Shown in pieces: positions 35,001 to 47,640 of a stretch of DNA of 64,000 nt. The DNA comes from Callipepla californica brunnescens (taxonomy: Eukaryota > Chordata > Aves > Galliformes > Odontophoridae): the NCBI GenBank assembly GCA_023055505.1, contig JALIRH010000098.1, forward strand, positions 186,001 to 250,000, read 5' to 3'. The first letter of the stretch is position 1. Each line of letters starts with the position of its first letter. Both the position numbers and the translations under genes were made by a program. Below the pieces are notes generated by a model that searched no databases, was not told the DNA's origin, and was given only the letters and a program-made list of their open reading frames with translations.

Positions 35001-37560
35001 GCTACCGGCTGATTACTGAAGCCGCGATTCAGTGCCCTTTTACCGGCTGACTGGCGTCTTTCTTCAGCGGCAAAAGCAGCAGGAGCCGCGACTGGTGCGA
35101 TTGAATGGGAATCCGCGGCTAAGCGCGGTTCGAGCATCAAACTCTCGGCCGCTTTGCTCTGCTTCTTTAAGGGGGCTATTCCGATGCTCCGGTGACAAGG
35201 TTTTCTGGGGAACATTTAGAAGCGGTAGAATCACACACGCCTTTGGGAGAGGAACCAGCTTTCCGTACTTAACGCCTCTCCATTGCTTCCATAGTTCTGA
35301 AAAACATCCCTTTTTCATTCTTTACTCTGACCAGTGTTGTTATTCTTTTTCGTACTTCTAGTTAATACATGGAAAAACTTTTTCTTGTCGAACACAAGTA
35401 TCTTTCGATTCTCTTTTGCAAAAGTATGGTATTCAGAGATAAAGAAGCAAAAGAGAAACGTTTCTTAAGGAAAGCTGTTTCCTCTACCAAATGGATGTGT
35501 GATTCCACCGCTCTTAAGTGTTCCCCAAAAACACTGTCATCTGATCATTGCAAAAGCTCCCTTAAACAAAGATAGCAAACCGGTAGCGTGCTAATGTTCG
35601 AACCGCGGAAAACCGTGAATCATGTTCGAATCGCATCAATCGCGGCTCCTGCTGCTTTTGCCGCTGAAGAAAGAAGCCAGTCAGTTGAAAGACGTGCACT
35701 GAATTGCGTCTTCAGTAATCAGCCGGCAGCGTTTCTATTCCAACAAATTGCGGTTGAAACCTGAAAGTGACTCTAATTCTGGTGTTGTAAGTGATTACTG
35801 AAGCCGGGATTCCGTGCACTTTTACCGGCTGACTAGCGTCTTTCTTCAGCGGCAAAAGCAGCAGGAGCCGCGATTGATGCGATTGAATGGGAATCCGCGG
35901 CTAAGCGCGGTTCGAGCATCAAACTCTCGGCCGCTTTGCACTGCTTCTTAAATGGGGCTATTCCGATGCTCCGGTGACAAGGCTTTATGGGGAACCCTTA
36001 GAAGCTGTAGAATCACACATACCATTGGGAGAATTAAATTTTCGTACTTAACTCCTCTCCATTGCTTCCATAGTTCTGAAAAACATACCTTTTTGAGAGA
36101 AAATGAGAACGATCCACGTGTATTGTAAGAAATTTGAAGTGAATGTGGTAGACTGTGGAAGTAAAAACGATACCAACACTGGTAGGAGAAAAGAATGAAA
36201 ACGTGCTCGCAGATGAATGAACGATGCAGACATACGTTGCATTCAGTAGCAGAGAAGAATGAGAATCAAAACTTTCCCTCCTATTGACACTGGGATCCAG
36301 CACACATTCTCTTACAACTCCAGAAACGGCGTCACTTTCACGTGTAAACCGCGATTTGCTGGGTTAGGACCGCTACCGGCTGATTTTTGAAAAGCCGCGA
36401 TTCAGTGCACTGCTGCTGTCTGACTGGCGTCTTTCTTCAGCGGCAAAAGCAGCAGGAGCCGCGATTGATGCGATTGAATGGGAATCCGCGGCTAAGCGCG
36501 GTTCGAGCATCAAACTCTCGGCCGCTTTGCTCTGCTTCTTAAAGGGAGCCATTACGAAGCTCCGGTAACAAGGTTTTATGAGGAACATTTAGAAGCGGTA
36601 GAATCACACACGAGAATCAAATCTTTCCCTCCCACTAAGTTTGGGATCCAGCATGCATTCTCTTACAACTCCTGAAACGGAGTCACTTTCACGTGTTAGA
36701 CGCGATTGGATGAAATTTGACCGCAACCGGCAATTATTGATGCCGCTATTCAGTGCACGTCTGTCGTTTTATTGGCGTCTTTCTTCAGCGGCAAAAGCAG
36801 CAATAGCCGCGATTGATGCGATTCGAGCCTGATACGCAGTTCTTCTCGTTTCAAATAGAAAGCTCGCAGCCGTTTTGCTCTCCTTTTTAAAGAAGGCTTT
36901 TGCAATGCTCCGATGACAGTGTTTTTGGGGAACATTTCGAAGCGGTTGAATCACACAATGCATTTGGTAGAAAAAACAGCTTGACGTATTCAACGCTACT
37001 ATTTGACTTCTTTAGCTCTGAATATCATACCGTTCCAAATGAACATCGGAATGATCCGTTTCTTCGACATCAAAACTAGTGTGTCGGTATTATCTAGAGG
37101 TACTAAAAAGGAGAAGAACACTGCTCAGAGAAAAAGAATGAAAACGTGCTCGCAGATGAAGGAATGATGCAGACATACGTTGTATACAGTTGCAGAGCAG
37201 AATGAGAATCCAAACTTACCCTCCCATTAATATTAGGATTCAGCTTCCATTCACTTCCAACTCCTGAAACGGAGTCACTTTCACATGGAAACCGCGATTT
37301 GCTTGATTAGGACCTCTGCCGGCTGATTCTTGAAGCCGCTATTCATTGCACGGCACCTTGATGACGCTCGTCTTTCTTCAGCGGCAAAAGCCGCAGGAGC
37401 CGCGATTGATGCCATAGAATCGGAATTCGCAGATCAGCGCCATTCGAACAGAAAGCTCGCTGCTGGTGTGATCTACTTGGTAAAGGGGGCTTTTGCAGTG
37501 CTCTGATTATACGGTTTCTTGCTGAACATTTCGAAGCAGTGGAATCACACCTGATTTGTC
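29062..37560 (+). repeat. ~590-bp satellite array with five-monomer higher-order repeat
   Basis: The landmark TTTCTTCAGCGGCAAAAGCA recurs at about 29,131, 29,729, 30,325, 30,911, 31,504, 32,093, 32,691, 33,282, 33,873, 34,466 and 35,058, spacing 586-598 bp. Monomers fall into types A (GGTGACAAGGTTTTCTGGGG), B (GAAGAGGTGGAATCAAACAT) and C (GACTGGCTTCTTTC), ordered A-B-C-A-B and repeated with a period of about 2.96 kb. After 35.3 kb the order breaks: an inverted segment, then A-like and shortened B-like monomers, and a diverged last one (37.3-37.56 kb). Small open frames repeated with this period are by-products. I do not recognise the satellite family. Confidence 0.9.
35311..35785 (-). repeat. 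Inverted type-C monomer segment
   Basis: About 475 bp are in reverse orientation relative to the rest of the array and match the reverse complement of the type-C monomer around 33,175-33,645, including a shared CACCAGAATT-type variant. Both edges fall inside type-A monomers. Confidence 0.85.
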
Positions 37561-40500
37561 TACAGGAGAAATGACACCTAAGACTATTGCTAACCCGAAA
37601 CCTAATCCAAGCTGCAACCTTTACCCTATCCACAATCTTTGCCCTAACTCACAACCTAACCCTCAACCTCAAACTAACCAGAACCCTAAGCCTTACTTGA
37701 AATGCTAAACCTAACCCTAACCCTAACCTCAAACCTAGCACTAACCCTACTCCCAACCAAAACCACAACTCTAATCCTAAACCTAAAGCTAACTCTAAAT
37801 CTAAAGCTAAGCCTAATACTTACCCTTGACCCAAATCGTCTCCATAAGAATCACTGTAGCTATTACCCGAATCCTAACTCTACCTTCAAGCTATCCCTAA
37901 CTCTGATCCTAATCCAAAACCCAAATTGAAGCCCAACCCTAAAACTTGAACAAAGCATCAGATTACCACAACCCTCACCTAACTCGAAACCAAAACCAAA
38001 ACCTAGCCCTAAAGCTAACCCCAAACCCAATCCAAACCCCAAACCTACTCCTATTCCTAAACCTTATCTTAACCCTAAACCAAACCCAAACCCAAGGCCC
38101 TCCCCTTCTCTCAGCCTAACACTCAAACTAACCTAAACCCGAAACTAACCCTACATTTATCCTAATCTTATCCATATTCTAAGGCCTAACCCTACTCTGA
38201 CCAGAAAGCTCATGTTGTCTAAAATCTACCCCTTACCTAAAACCTAAATCGACAAAAAAACCTAACCCGAAACCTCAACCTAACTCTTCTCCTAACTAGA
38301 ACACCAGCACTTCACCTTACCCTAACTGGAAACCTAGGACTAAATCCTTACCTTGTCCAGAACCCTATTCCTAACCCAAACCAGAATTCTAACCTCTACC
38401 CTAACCAAAACCCTTCCCCTAAACCTAAACCTAATGCTACCCTCAACCAAACCCTAGCCCTAAATCCTACCCTAAAACCAACACCACGTTTAAGCTCAAA
38501 CCTCAAGCCTCAAAGAAAGCATCAGATTACCGCAGATCTCACCTAACACTAACCCCAATCCAATCCCTACTACTAACCCCAAACCCAATCCAAACACCAA
38601 AACTATTCCTATTCCTAAACCTAACACTAAGCCAGAACCAAACCCAAGGCCTACCCCTTCTCTCAGCCTGACACTCAAACTAACCTAGACCTGAACGCAA
38701 CGCTAAATCAAATACTAAAACTCACCCTTAGCCAAGGCCCTTTTAGGACCCTTCCCTGGTCCTAAAACTAAAGAGAACCCTACCCCTTCCACTAAACCTT
38801 CATCTACATCCCTAACCCTTACCCTAAACCTAAATCTACACCAAAACCTAACCCTAACCCTAACATGTCTTCTAACTGTAAAACTAACGCTTCACCTAAC
38901 CCGAACTGAAACCCCAGGACTAAACCTTACCTAACACCTAGCTATATTCCTAACCCTATCCTGAAACCTAACGTTAACCCTAACCCTAAAAACAACTTGG
39001 AACCAAACCCTAACCCTAACCTAACCCTTATCAGAACCCTAAATCTAATCCTAACCGTTACCTCAATTGAACTCCAATTCTTCCTGAAATCTAAATGGGA
39101 CCTTCAAACCAACCCCAGATTGAAGCCCAACCCTAAACCTAACACAAAGCATTAGATTACCACAGCCATCACCTAACTCTAACCCCAGCCTTAACGCTAA
39201 TATTATCCCAAACACTATTCCAATTCCTAAACCCAACACAAACCCAAAAACACAAAGCCTACAATTCTCACAGCCTAACACTGAAAGGAAACCTAAATCT
39301 TACCCTAACTCTAAAACTAATCCAAAGCATGACCACAATTTAAACTCTAAATCTACCTTCAAACTAAAGCTGACCCTAACACCAACCTCAAGTAAAAGCC
39401 CAACCCTAAGCCTAACACAAAGCATTAGATTACCACAACGCTCACCTAACTTCTAACCCCCACCCTAACACTAATACTAAAGCAATCAGATTCCAAATAA
39501 TAACCCAATTCCTATTCTGAAACCCAAAACTATTCCAAAAACAAACCCAAGGCCTAACCTTTCTCTCACCCTAACAATCAAAGAAAACCTATTCCTAAAC
39601 CTAATCCTAAATCTAGTCCTAACCCTAACCCTCACCCTTAATCTAACCCCAACCCCCACCCAGAAGCTAACACTTAGCATTGTACAATACCTAAACGTAC
39701 CCCTAATCCTTATCACTAAACCTAAAAGGAACCTGAAACATAGTGCTAAATCCGAACCCTAACCCTGAAGACTAACGCTAACAATGAACAAATTCCTATA
39801 CCTTTTCCTTCCTCCAAATTGATTCCTAGCACTAACCCTAACCCTACATTAACCCTATCCTAACCCTAACCCTAACCCTAGCCCTAAACTACATTAACCC
39901 TAACCCTAACCCTAACCCTAACCCTAAACCTAAACCTAAACCTAACCCTAACCCTAACCCTAATTCCTAACCCTTACCTTAACTGTATCACAATCCCTAT
40001 CCTAATTCTTACCCTAACCCTAACCCTTACCTAACCCTAACCCTAACCCTAACCCTAACCCTAACCCTAACCCTAACCCTAACCCTAACCCTAACCCTAA
40101 CCCTAACCCTAACCCTAACTCTAACCTTAACCCTAACCCTAATCCTAACCCTAACCCTAACCCTAATCCTAACCCTAACCCTAACCCTAATTCCTAACCC
40201 TTACCTTAACTGTATCACAATCCCTATCCTAATTCTTATCCTAACCCTAACCCTTACCCTAACCCTAGCCTAACACAAAACCTAACCCTAACCCTAACCC
40301 TAACCCTAACCCTAACCCTAACCCTAACCCTAACCCTAACCCTAACCCTACTTTACCCTAACCCTAATCCTAACACTAACTCTAACTTTATTCCTTACCC
40401 TAACACTAATCCAATCCCGAACCCTAACCCTAATCCTAGCCCTAACTCTAACTTTATTCGTAACCCTACCCCTAATCCAAACAATAACCTTTACCCTAAT

Positions 40501-41150
40501 CAAACCCTATCCCTATTCCTAACCCTTACCCTAACCGTATCACAATCCCTATCCTAACTCTTACCATAACCCAAACCCTAACCTAACCCTAACCCTAACC
40601 CTAACCCTATCCCTAACCCCTACCCTAACCCTAACCCTACCCTAACCTTAACTCTACCCTAACCGTATCCCTACCCTAACCCTAACCCTAATCCTAGCCC
40701 TTACTCTAACTTTATTCCTAACCCTACCCCTGATCCAAACACTAACCCTAACCTTAATGTAACCCTAACCCTATTCCTAACCCTTACCCTAACTGTATCC
40801 CATTCCCTATCCTAACTCTTACCATAACCCTAACCCTGATGCTAATGCTAACCCTAACCCTGAATCTAACCCTTACCCTAACCCTATCCCTTACCCAGAA
40901 GCTAACACTTAGCGTTGTACAATACCTAACCGTACCCTAACCCTATCCCTAAACCTAAAAGGAACCCAAACTCTAACCCTAAATCTGTCCCTGAGCCTAA
41001 CCTTCAACCTTACCCTAACCTTAACCCTAACCCTGTTCCATTCTCTAAACATATCTGTAAGCATTACCTTCATCCTAACTCGAACTCTACCCTAACCCTA
41101 TCCCTTTGACCCCAACACAAAACCCAGATTGAGCCTGACCCTAACCTAGG
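37561..41150 (-). repeat. Degenerate CCCTAA-type repeat, C-rich strand
   Basis: Telomere-like DNA in the orientation opposite to that left of the satellite. It includes the left part of tandem unit 1 (from 38,021). The word GCATCAGATTACC or GCATTAGATTACCACA recurs near 37,960, 38,520, 39,145 and 39,425, the reverse complement of the word found in G-rich blocks. Perfect CCCTAA runs reach about 89 bp (40,031-40,119). Confidence 0.93.
40031..40119 (-). repeat. Interstitial perfect CCCTAA run
   Basis: About 15 uninterrupted telomeric hexamers. The matching runs are 44,841-44,929 in copy 2 and a shorter 49,655-49,725 in copy 3, so hexamer number changes between copies. Confidence 0.93.
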
Positions 41151-42640
41151 TAGCATAAAGTGTATGTAGGGTGAATTTGAGTTTTAGGGTCAAAGTTAAA
41201 TTGTTAGTTTTAGGGTTAGGGTGAAGGATTGCTTTAGTTCTAGTATTAGGGTGTTTGGGGTTAGGGTTAGGGTAAGGATTTTGGAGTGGATTAGGTTTAG
41301 GGTCAGGTTTGGGGGAGTTTTGGGGTTAGGGTTAGATTTAGGATTAGGGTTAGCAAAAAAGTTGTTTTAGTTTTAGTTTAGGTTAGTGCTAGGATTAGGT
41401 TGAGTGTTCTTGTGAAGTTTAGGTTTAGGGTTAGGTTTAGGTTTAGATTGAGGTTTAGGGTAAGGAGTAGGGTTCATTTGACTTTTAGGGTCAGAGTAGA
41501 GTTAAGTCGTGTTAGGGTTAAGGTTAAGAACAGGATTCAGATTCCAATTAGGTTTTGGGTTCCTACTAGGGATAGGCCTCAAATTAGTGTTAAGGTTAGG
41601 GTTAGGGTTAGGTATAGGGAAAGGGTTAGTGTTAAGGCCAGGGCAAGTGTATGGTTTAGGGTAAAGATTGGATTTAGGGTTAGGTTTAGATGTAGGTTTG
41701 GTTTGATCGTTAGGGTGTGAGAAGGCACCGGCCTTGGATTTCATTTGGAGATTGGGTAAGGTTTAGGAATAGGAATAACATTGGTGTTTAAAAGATGATT
41801 AGTGTTAGTATTAGGGAGAGGGTTACGGTTAGAGTTTAGTTAGGGTTGTTAGTTTTAGAGTGAGGGATAGGGGTATGGTTTGGTCTAGTACTTGGGTTAG
41901 GGTTTGGGATAGTCCTAGCATTAGTGTTAGGGGTAGGGTTCTGTTAGGGTTGTGGTAATCTGATGCTAGGTGTCGGGATTAGGGTTGTGCTTAAATGTGG
42001 GTTTGGTTTGAGGGTCAGAGTTAGGGTTAGGGTAGAGTTAGAATTAGGGTAAGAGTTAGGATTAGGTTTAGGATTAGGATAAAGATTAGGTTAGGATTAG
42101 TGTTGGCTTTAGGGTTGTGTCTGGGAGAAGGGTTAGTGTTAGGGATAGACTTAGGGTAAGAGTAAGTGTTAGGAATAGGCATAGGTTTTGGGAAAGTTTC
42201 AGAGTTTGGACTGGATTTATGATTAGGGTTAGGGACAAAGATTTTTTGAGATTTATGATTAGATTTAGGGAGAAAAGTAGGCTGACTTGTGGTGTTAGCA
42301 GTAGGTTTAGGTTTAGGTTTAGGTTTAGGATTCCATTTGTATTTATTGATCGAGGTTGGGTTAGTTGGAGTGTAAAGGTCAGAGTAGGGTTAGGCCTTGG
42401 GATAGGGTTAAGGTTTGGAATAGGATTAGGATTCAAATGATGTTACGGGTTGGTGTTAGGGTTAGGGAAAGGTTAGGATCAGGGTTGAGGTCAGGGTTAG
42501 GTATAGGAAAAGGGTTAGTGTTAGGGCTAGGGCAATTGGAAGGGTTAGGCTTAGGCTTAGATATTAGGGTTAGGTTTAGGCGGAGGTTTGGTTCGAGTGT
42601 CAGGGTGAGAGAAGGGGTAGGCCTGGGGTTTGGTTTTGGG
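41151..42640 (+). repeat. Degenerate TTAGGG-type repeat after strand switch (copy 1)
   Basis: At about 41,150 the C-rich orientation flips to G-rich across the short linker AACCTAGGTAGCATAAAG. Corresponding switches lie at about 45,960 and 50,750. The GTGGTAATCTGATGC word occurs near 41,952. Confidence 0.92.
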
Positions 42641-42830
42641 TTACATCATACAAATCATCCCATACATTAGCTGGGGTGGGAGGTGCAAGGAACAGCCAGC
42701 AAAGTGCTGAGTTCATTCCAATCAGAGGACCTGAAGATCGGGTAGCTACTATCAAACCGTTTGTGTTGCCAATTCCGATGATATTTATGGGGCCCTGATG
42801 TTATGGTTCAGTGGGGAGTCACTATCAAGT
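42641..42830 (+). mobile_element. ERV pol stub, copy 1
   Basis: 190 bp identical or nearly so to the left end of the ERV at 52.24 kb, including the C-terminal end of its protease region. It stops at the tandem-unit junction (ACTATCAAGT followed by CCAAACCC), whereas the third copy continues into RT. Confidence 0.93.
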
Positions 42831-45800
42831 CCAAACCCAATCCAAACCCCAAACCTACTCCTATTCCTAAACCTTATCTTAACCCTAAACCAAACCCAAA
42901 CCCAAGGCCCTCCCCTTCTCTCAGCCTAACACTCAAACTAACCTAAACCCGAAACTAACCCTACATTTATCCTAATCTTATCCATATTCTAAGGCCTAAC
43001 CCTACTCTGACCAGAAAGCTCATGTTGTCTAAAATCTACCCCTTACCTAAAACCTAAATCGACAAAAAAACCTAACCCGAAACCTCAACCTAACTCTTCT
43101 CCTAACTAGAACACCAGCACTTCACCTTACCCTAACTGGAAACCTAGGACTAAATCCTTACCTTGTCCAGAACCCTATTCCTAACCCAAACCAGAATTCT
43201 AACCTCTACCCTAACCAAAACCCTTCCCCTAAACCTAAACCTAATGCTACCCTCAACCAAACCCTAGCCCTAAATCCTACCCTAAAACCAACACCACGTT
43301 TAAGCTCAAACCTCAAGCCTCAAAGAAAGCATCAGATTACCGCAGATCTCACCTAACACTAACCCCAATCCAATCCCTACTACTAACCCCAAACCCAATC
43401 CAAACACCAAAACTATTCCTATTCCTAAACCTAACACTAAGCCAGAACCAAACCCAAGGCCTACCCCTTCTCTCAGCCTGACACTCAAACTAACCTAGAT
43501 CTGAACGCAACGCTAAATCAAATACTAAAACTCACCCTTAGCCAAGGCCCTTTTAGGACCCTTCCCTGGTCCTAAAACTAAAGAGAACCCTACCCCTTCC
43601 ACTAAACCTTCATCTACATCCCTAACCCTTACCCTAAACCTAAATCTACACCAAAACCTAACCCTAACCCTAACATGTCTTCTAACTGTAAAACTAACGC
43701 TTCACCTAACCCGAACTGAAACCCCAGGACTAAACCTTACCTAACACCTAGCTATATTCCTAACCCTATCCTGAAACCTAACGTTAACCCTAACCCTAAA
43801 AACAACTTGGAACCAAACCCTAACCCTAACCTAACCCTTATCAGAACCCTAAATCTAATCCTAACCGTTACCTCAATTGAACTCCAATTCTTCCTGAAAT
43901 CTAAATGGGACCTTAAAACCAACCCCAGATTGAAGCCCAACCCTAAACCTAACACAAAGCATTAGATTACCACAGCCATCACCTAACTCTAACCCCAGCC
44001 TTAACGCTAATATTATCCCAAACACTATTCCAATTCCTAAACCCAACACAAACCCAAAACCACAAAGCCTACAATTCTCACAGCCTAACACTGAAAGGAA
44101 ACCTAAATCTTACCCTAACTCTAAAACTAATCCAAAGCATGACCACAATTTAAACTCTAAATCTACCTTCAAACTAAAGCTGACCCTAACACCAACCTCA
44201 AGTAAAAGCCCAACCCTAAGCCTAACACAAAGCATTAGATTACCACAACGCTCACCTAACTTCTAACCCCCACCCTAACACTAATACTAAAGCAATCAGA
44301 TTCCAAATAATAACCCAATTCCTATTCTGAAACCCAAAACTATTCCAAAAACAAACCCAAGGCCTAACCTTTCTCTCACCCTAACAATCAAAGAAAACCT
44401 ATTCCTAAACCTAATCCTAAATCTAGTCCTAACCCTAACCCTCACCCTTAATCTAACCCCAACCCCCACCCAGAAGCTAACACTTAGCATTGTACAATAC
44501 CTAAACGTACCCCTAATCCTTATCACTAAACCTAAAAGGAACCTGAAACATAGTGCTAAATCCGAACCCTAACCCTGAAGACTAACGCTAACAATGAACA
44601 AATTCCTATACCTTTTCCTTCCTCCAAATTGATTCCTAGCACTAACCCTAACCCTACATTAACCCTATCCTAACCCTAACCCTAACCCTAGCCCTAAACT
44701 ACATTAACCCTAACCCTAACCCTAACCCTAACCCTAAACCTAAACCTAAACCTAACCCTAACCCTAACCCTAATTCCTAACCCTTACCTTAACTGTATCA
44801 CAATCCCTATCCTAATTCTTACCCTAACCCTAACCCTTACCTAACCCTAACCCTAACCCTAACCCTAACCCTAACCCTAACCCTAACCCTAACCCTAACC
44901 CTAACCCTAACCCTAACCCTAACCCTAACTCTAACCTTAACCCTAACCCTAATCCTAACCCTAACCCTAACCCTAATCCTAACCCTAACCCTAACCCTAA
45001 TTCCTAACCCTTACCTTAACTGTATCACAATCCCTATCCTAATTCTTATCCTAACCCTAACCCTTACCCTAACCCTAGCCTAACACAAAACCTAACCCTA
45101 ACCCTAACCCTAACCCTAACCCTAACCCTAACCCTAACCCTAACCCTAACCCTAACCCTACTTTACCCTAACCCTAATCCTAACACTAACTCTAACTTTA
45201 TTCCTTACCCTAACACTAATCCAATCCCGAACCCTAACCCTAATCCTAGCCCTAACTCTAACTTTATTCGTAACCCTACCCCTAATCCAAACAATAACCT
45301 TTACCCTAATCAAACCCTATCCCTATTCCTAACCCTTACCCTAACCGTATCACAATCCCTATCCTAACTCTTACCATAACCCAAACCCTAACCTAACCCT
45401 AACCCTAACCCTAACCCTATCCCTAACCCCTACCCTAACCCTAACCCTACCCTAACCTTAACTCTACCCTAACCGTATCCCTACCCTAACCCTAACCCTA
45501 ATCCTAGCCCTTACTCTAACTTTATTCCTAACCCTACCCCTGATCCAAACACTAACCCTAACCTTAATGTAACCCTAACCCTATTCCTAACCCTTACCCT
45601 AACTGTATCCCATTCCCTATCCTAACTCTTACCATAACCCTAACCCTGATGCTAATGCTAACCCTAACCCTGAATCTAACCCTTACCCTAACCCTATCCC
45701 TTACCCAGAAGCTAACACTTAGCGTTGTACAATACCTAACCGTACCCTAACCCTATCCCTAAACCTAAAAGGAACCCAAACTCTAACCCTAAATCTGTCC

Positions 45801-47640
45801 CTGAGCCTAACCTTCAACCTTACCCTAACCTTAACCCTAACCCTGTTCCATTCTCTAAACATATCTGTAAGCATTACCTTCATCCTAACTCGAACTCTAC
45901 CCTAACCCTATCCCTTTGACCCCAACACAAAACCCAGATTGAGCCTGACCCTAACCTAGGTAGCATAAAGTGTATGTAGGGTGAATTTGAGTTTTAGGGT
46001 CAAAGTTAAATTGTTAGTTTTAGGGTTAGGGTGAAGGATTGCTTTAGTTCTAGTATTAGGGTGTTTGGGGTTAGGGTTAGGGTAAGGATTTTGGAGTGGA
46101 TTAGGTTTAGGGTCAGGTTTGGGGGAGTTTTGGGGTTAGGGTTAGATTTAGGATTAGGGTTAGCAAAAAAGTTGTTTTAGTTTTAGTTTAGGTTAGTGCT
46201 AGGATTAGGTTGAGTGTTCTTGTGAAGTTTAGGTTTAGGGTTAGGTTTAGGTTTAGATTGAGGTTTAGGGTAAGGAGTAGGGTTCATTTGACTTTTAGGG
46301 TCAGAGTAGAGTTAAGTCGTGTTAGGGTTAAGGTTAAGAACAGGATTCAGATTCCAATTAGGTTTTGGGTTCCTACTAGGGATAGGCCTCAAATTAGTGT
46401 TAAGGTTAGGGTTAGGGTTAGGTATAGGGAAAGGGTTAGTGTTAAGGCCAGGGCAAGTGTATGGTTTAGGGTAAAGATTGGATTTAGGGTTAGGTTTAGA
46501 TGTAGGTTTGGTTTGATCGTTAGGGTGTGAGAAGGCACCGGCCTTGGATTTCATTTGGAGATTGGGTAAGGTTTAGGAATAGGAATAACATTGGTGTTTA
46601 AAAGATGATTAGTGTTAGTATTAGGGAGAGGGTTACGGTTAGAGTTTAGTTAGGGTTGTTAGTTTTAGAGTGAGGGATAGGGGTATGGTTTGGTCTAGTA
46701 CTTGGGTTAGGGTTTGGGATAGTCCTAGCATTAGTGTTAGGGGTAGGGTTCCGTTAGGGTTGTGGTAATCTGATGCTAGGTGTCGGGATTAGGGTTGTGC
46801 TTAAATGTGGGTTTGGTTTGAGGGTCAGAGTTAGGGTTAGGGTAGAGTTAGAATTAGGGTAAGAGTTAGGATTAGGTTTAGGATTAGGATAAAGATTAGG
46901 TTAGGATTAGTGTTGGCTTTAGGGTTGTGTCTGGGAGAAGGGTTAGTGTTAGGGATAGACTTAGGGTAAGAGTAAGTGTTAGGAATAGGCATAGGTTTTG
47001 GGAAAGTTTCAGAGTTTGGACTGGATTTATGATTAGGGTTAGGGACAAAGATTTTTTGAGATTTATGATTAGATTTAGGGAGAAAAGTAGGCTGACTTGT
47101 GGTGTTAGCAGTAGGTTTAGGTTTAGGTTTAGGTTTAGGATTCCATTTGTATTTATTGATCGAGGTTGGGTTAGTTGGAGTGTAAAGGTCAGAGTAGGGT
47201 TAGGCCTTGGGATAGGGTTAAGGTTTGGAATAGGATTAGGATTCAAATGATGTTACGGGTTGGTGTTAGGGTTAGGGAAAGGTTAGGATCAGGGTTGAGG
47301 TCAGGGTTAGGTATAGGAAAAGGGTTAGTGTTAGGGCTAGGGCAATTGGAAGGGTTAGGCTTAGGCTTAGATATTAGGGTTAGGTTTAGGCGGAGGTTTG
47401 GTTCGAGTGTCAGGGTGAGAGAAGGGGTAGGCCTGGGGTTTGGTTTTGGGTTACATCATACAAATCATCCCATACATTAGCTGGGGTGGGAGGTGCAAGG
47501 AACAGCCAGCAAAGTGCTGAGTTCATTCCAATCAGAGGACCTGAAGATCGGGTAGCTACTATCAAACCGTTTGTGTTGCCAATTCCGATGATATTTATGG
47601 GGCCCTGATGTTATGGTTCAGTGGGGAGTCACTATCAAGT
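42831..47640. repeat. 4.81-kb tandem unit, copy 2
   Basis: Exactly 4,810 bp and nearly identical to copy 1. The join to copy 1 shows at most one base of shared sequence, so the original join looks like end-joining or replication-based and not homologous recombination between long repeats. The strand switch lies at about 45,960. Confidence 0.95.
47451..47640 (+). mobile_element. ERV pol stub, copy 2
   Basis: Second truncated copy of the same 190-bp ERV segment, ending at the same junction as copy 1. Confidence 0.93.

Larger units (their letters stand above)
38021..42830. repeat. 4.81-kb tandem unit, copy 1
   Basis: Copy 1 of a large tandem duplication of 4,810 bp. It contains C-rich telomere-like DNA (to about 41,150), a strand switch, G-rich telomere-like DNA (to about 42,640) and 190 bp of retroviral pol. 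It differs from copy 2 by only a handful of substitutions, for instance near 38,690, 39,106, 39,260 and 41,942. Confidence 0.95.

Noticed and set aside
29062..37560. Small recurrent frames (for example about 69 codons at 29,812, 31,7xx, 32,773 and 34,547 on the minus strand)
   Set aside because: They recur because the satellite recurs, and different monomer types do not preserve the frame.
29062..37560. CRISPR-like spaced repeats
   Set aside because: Spacing is about 590 bp and the sequence between landmarks is itself repeated; the organism is a eukaryote.
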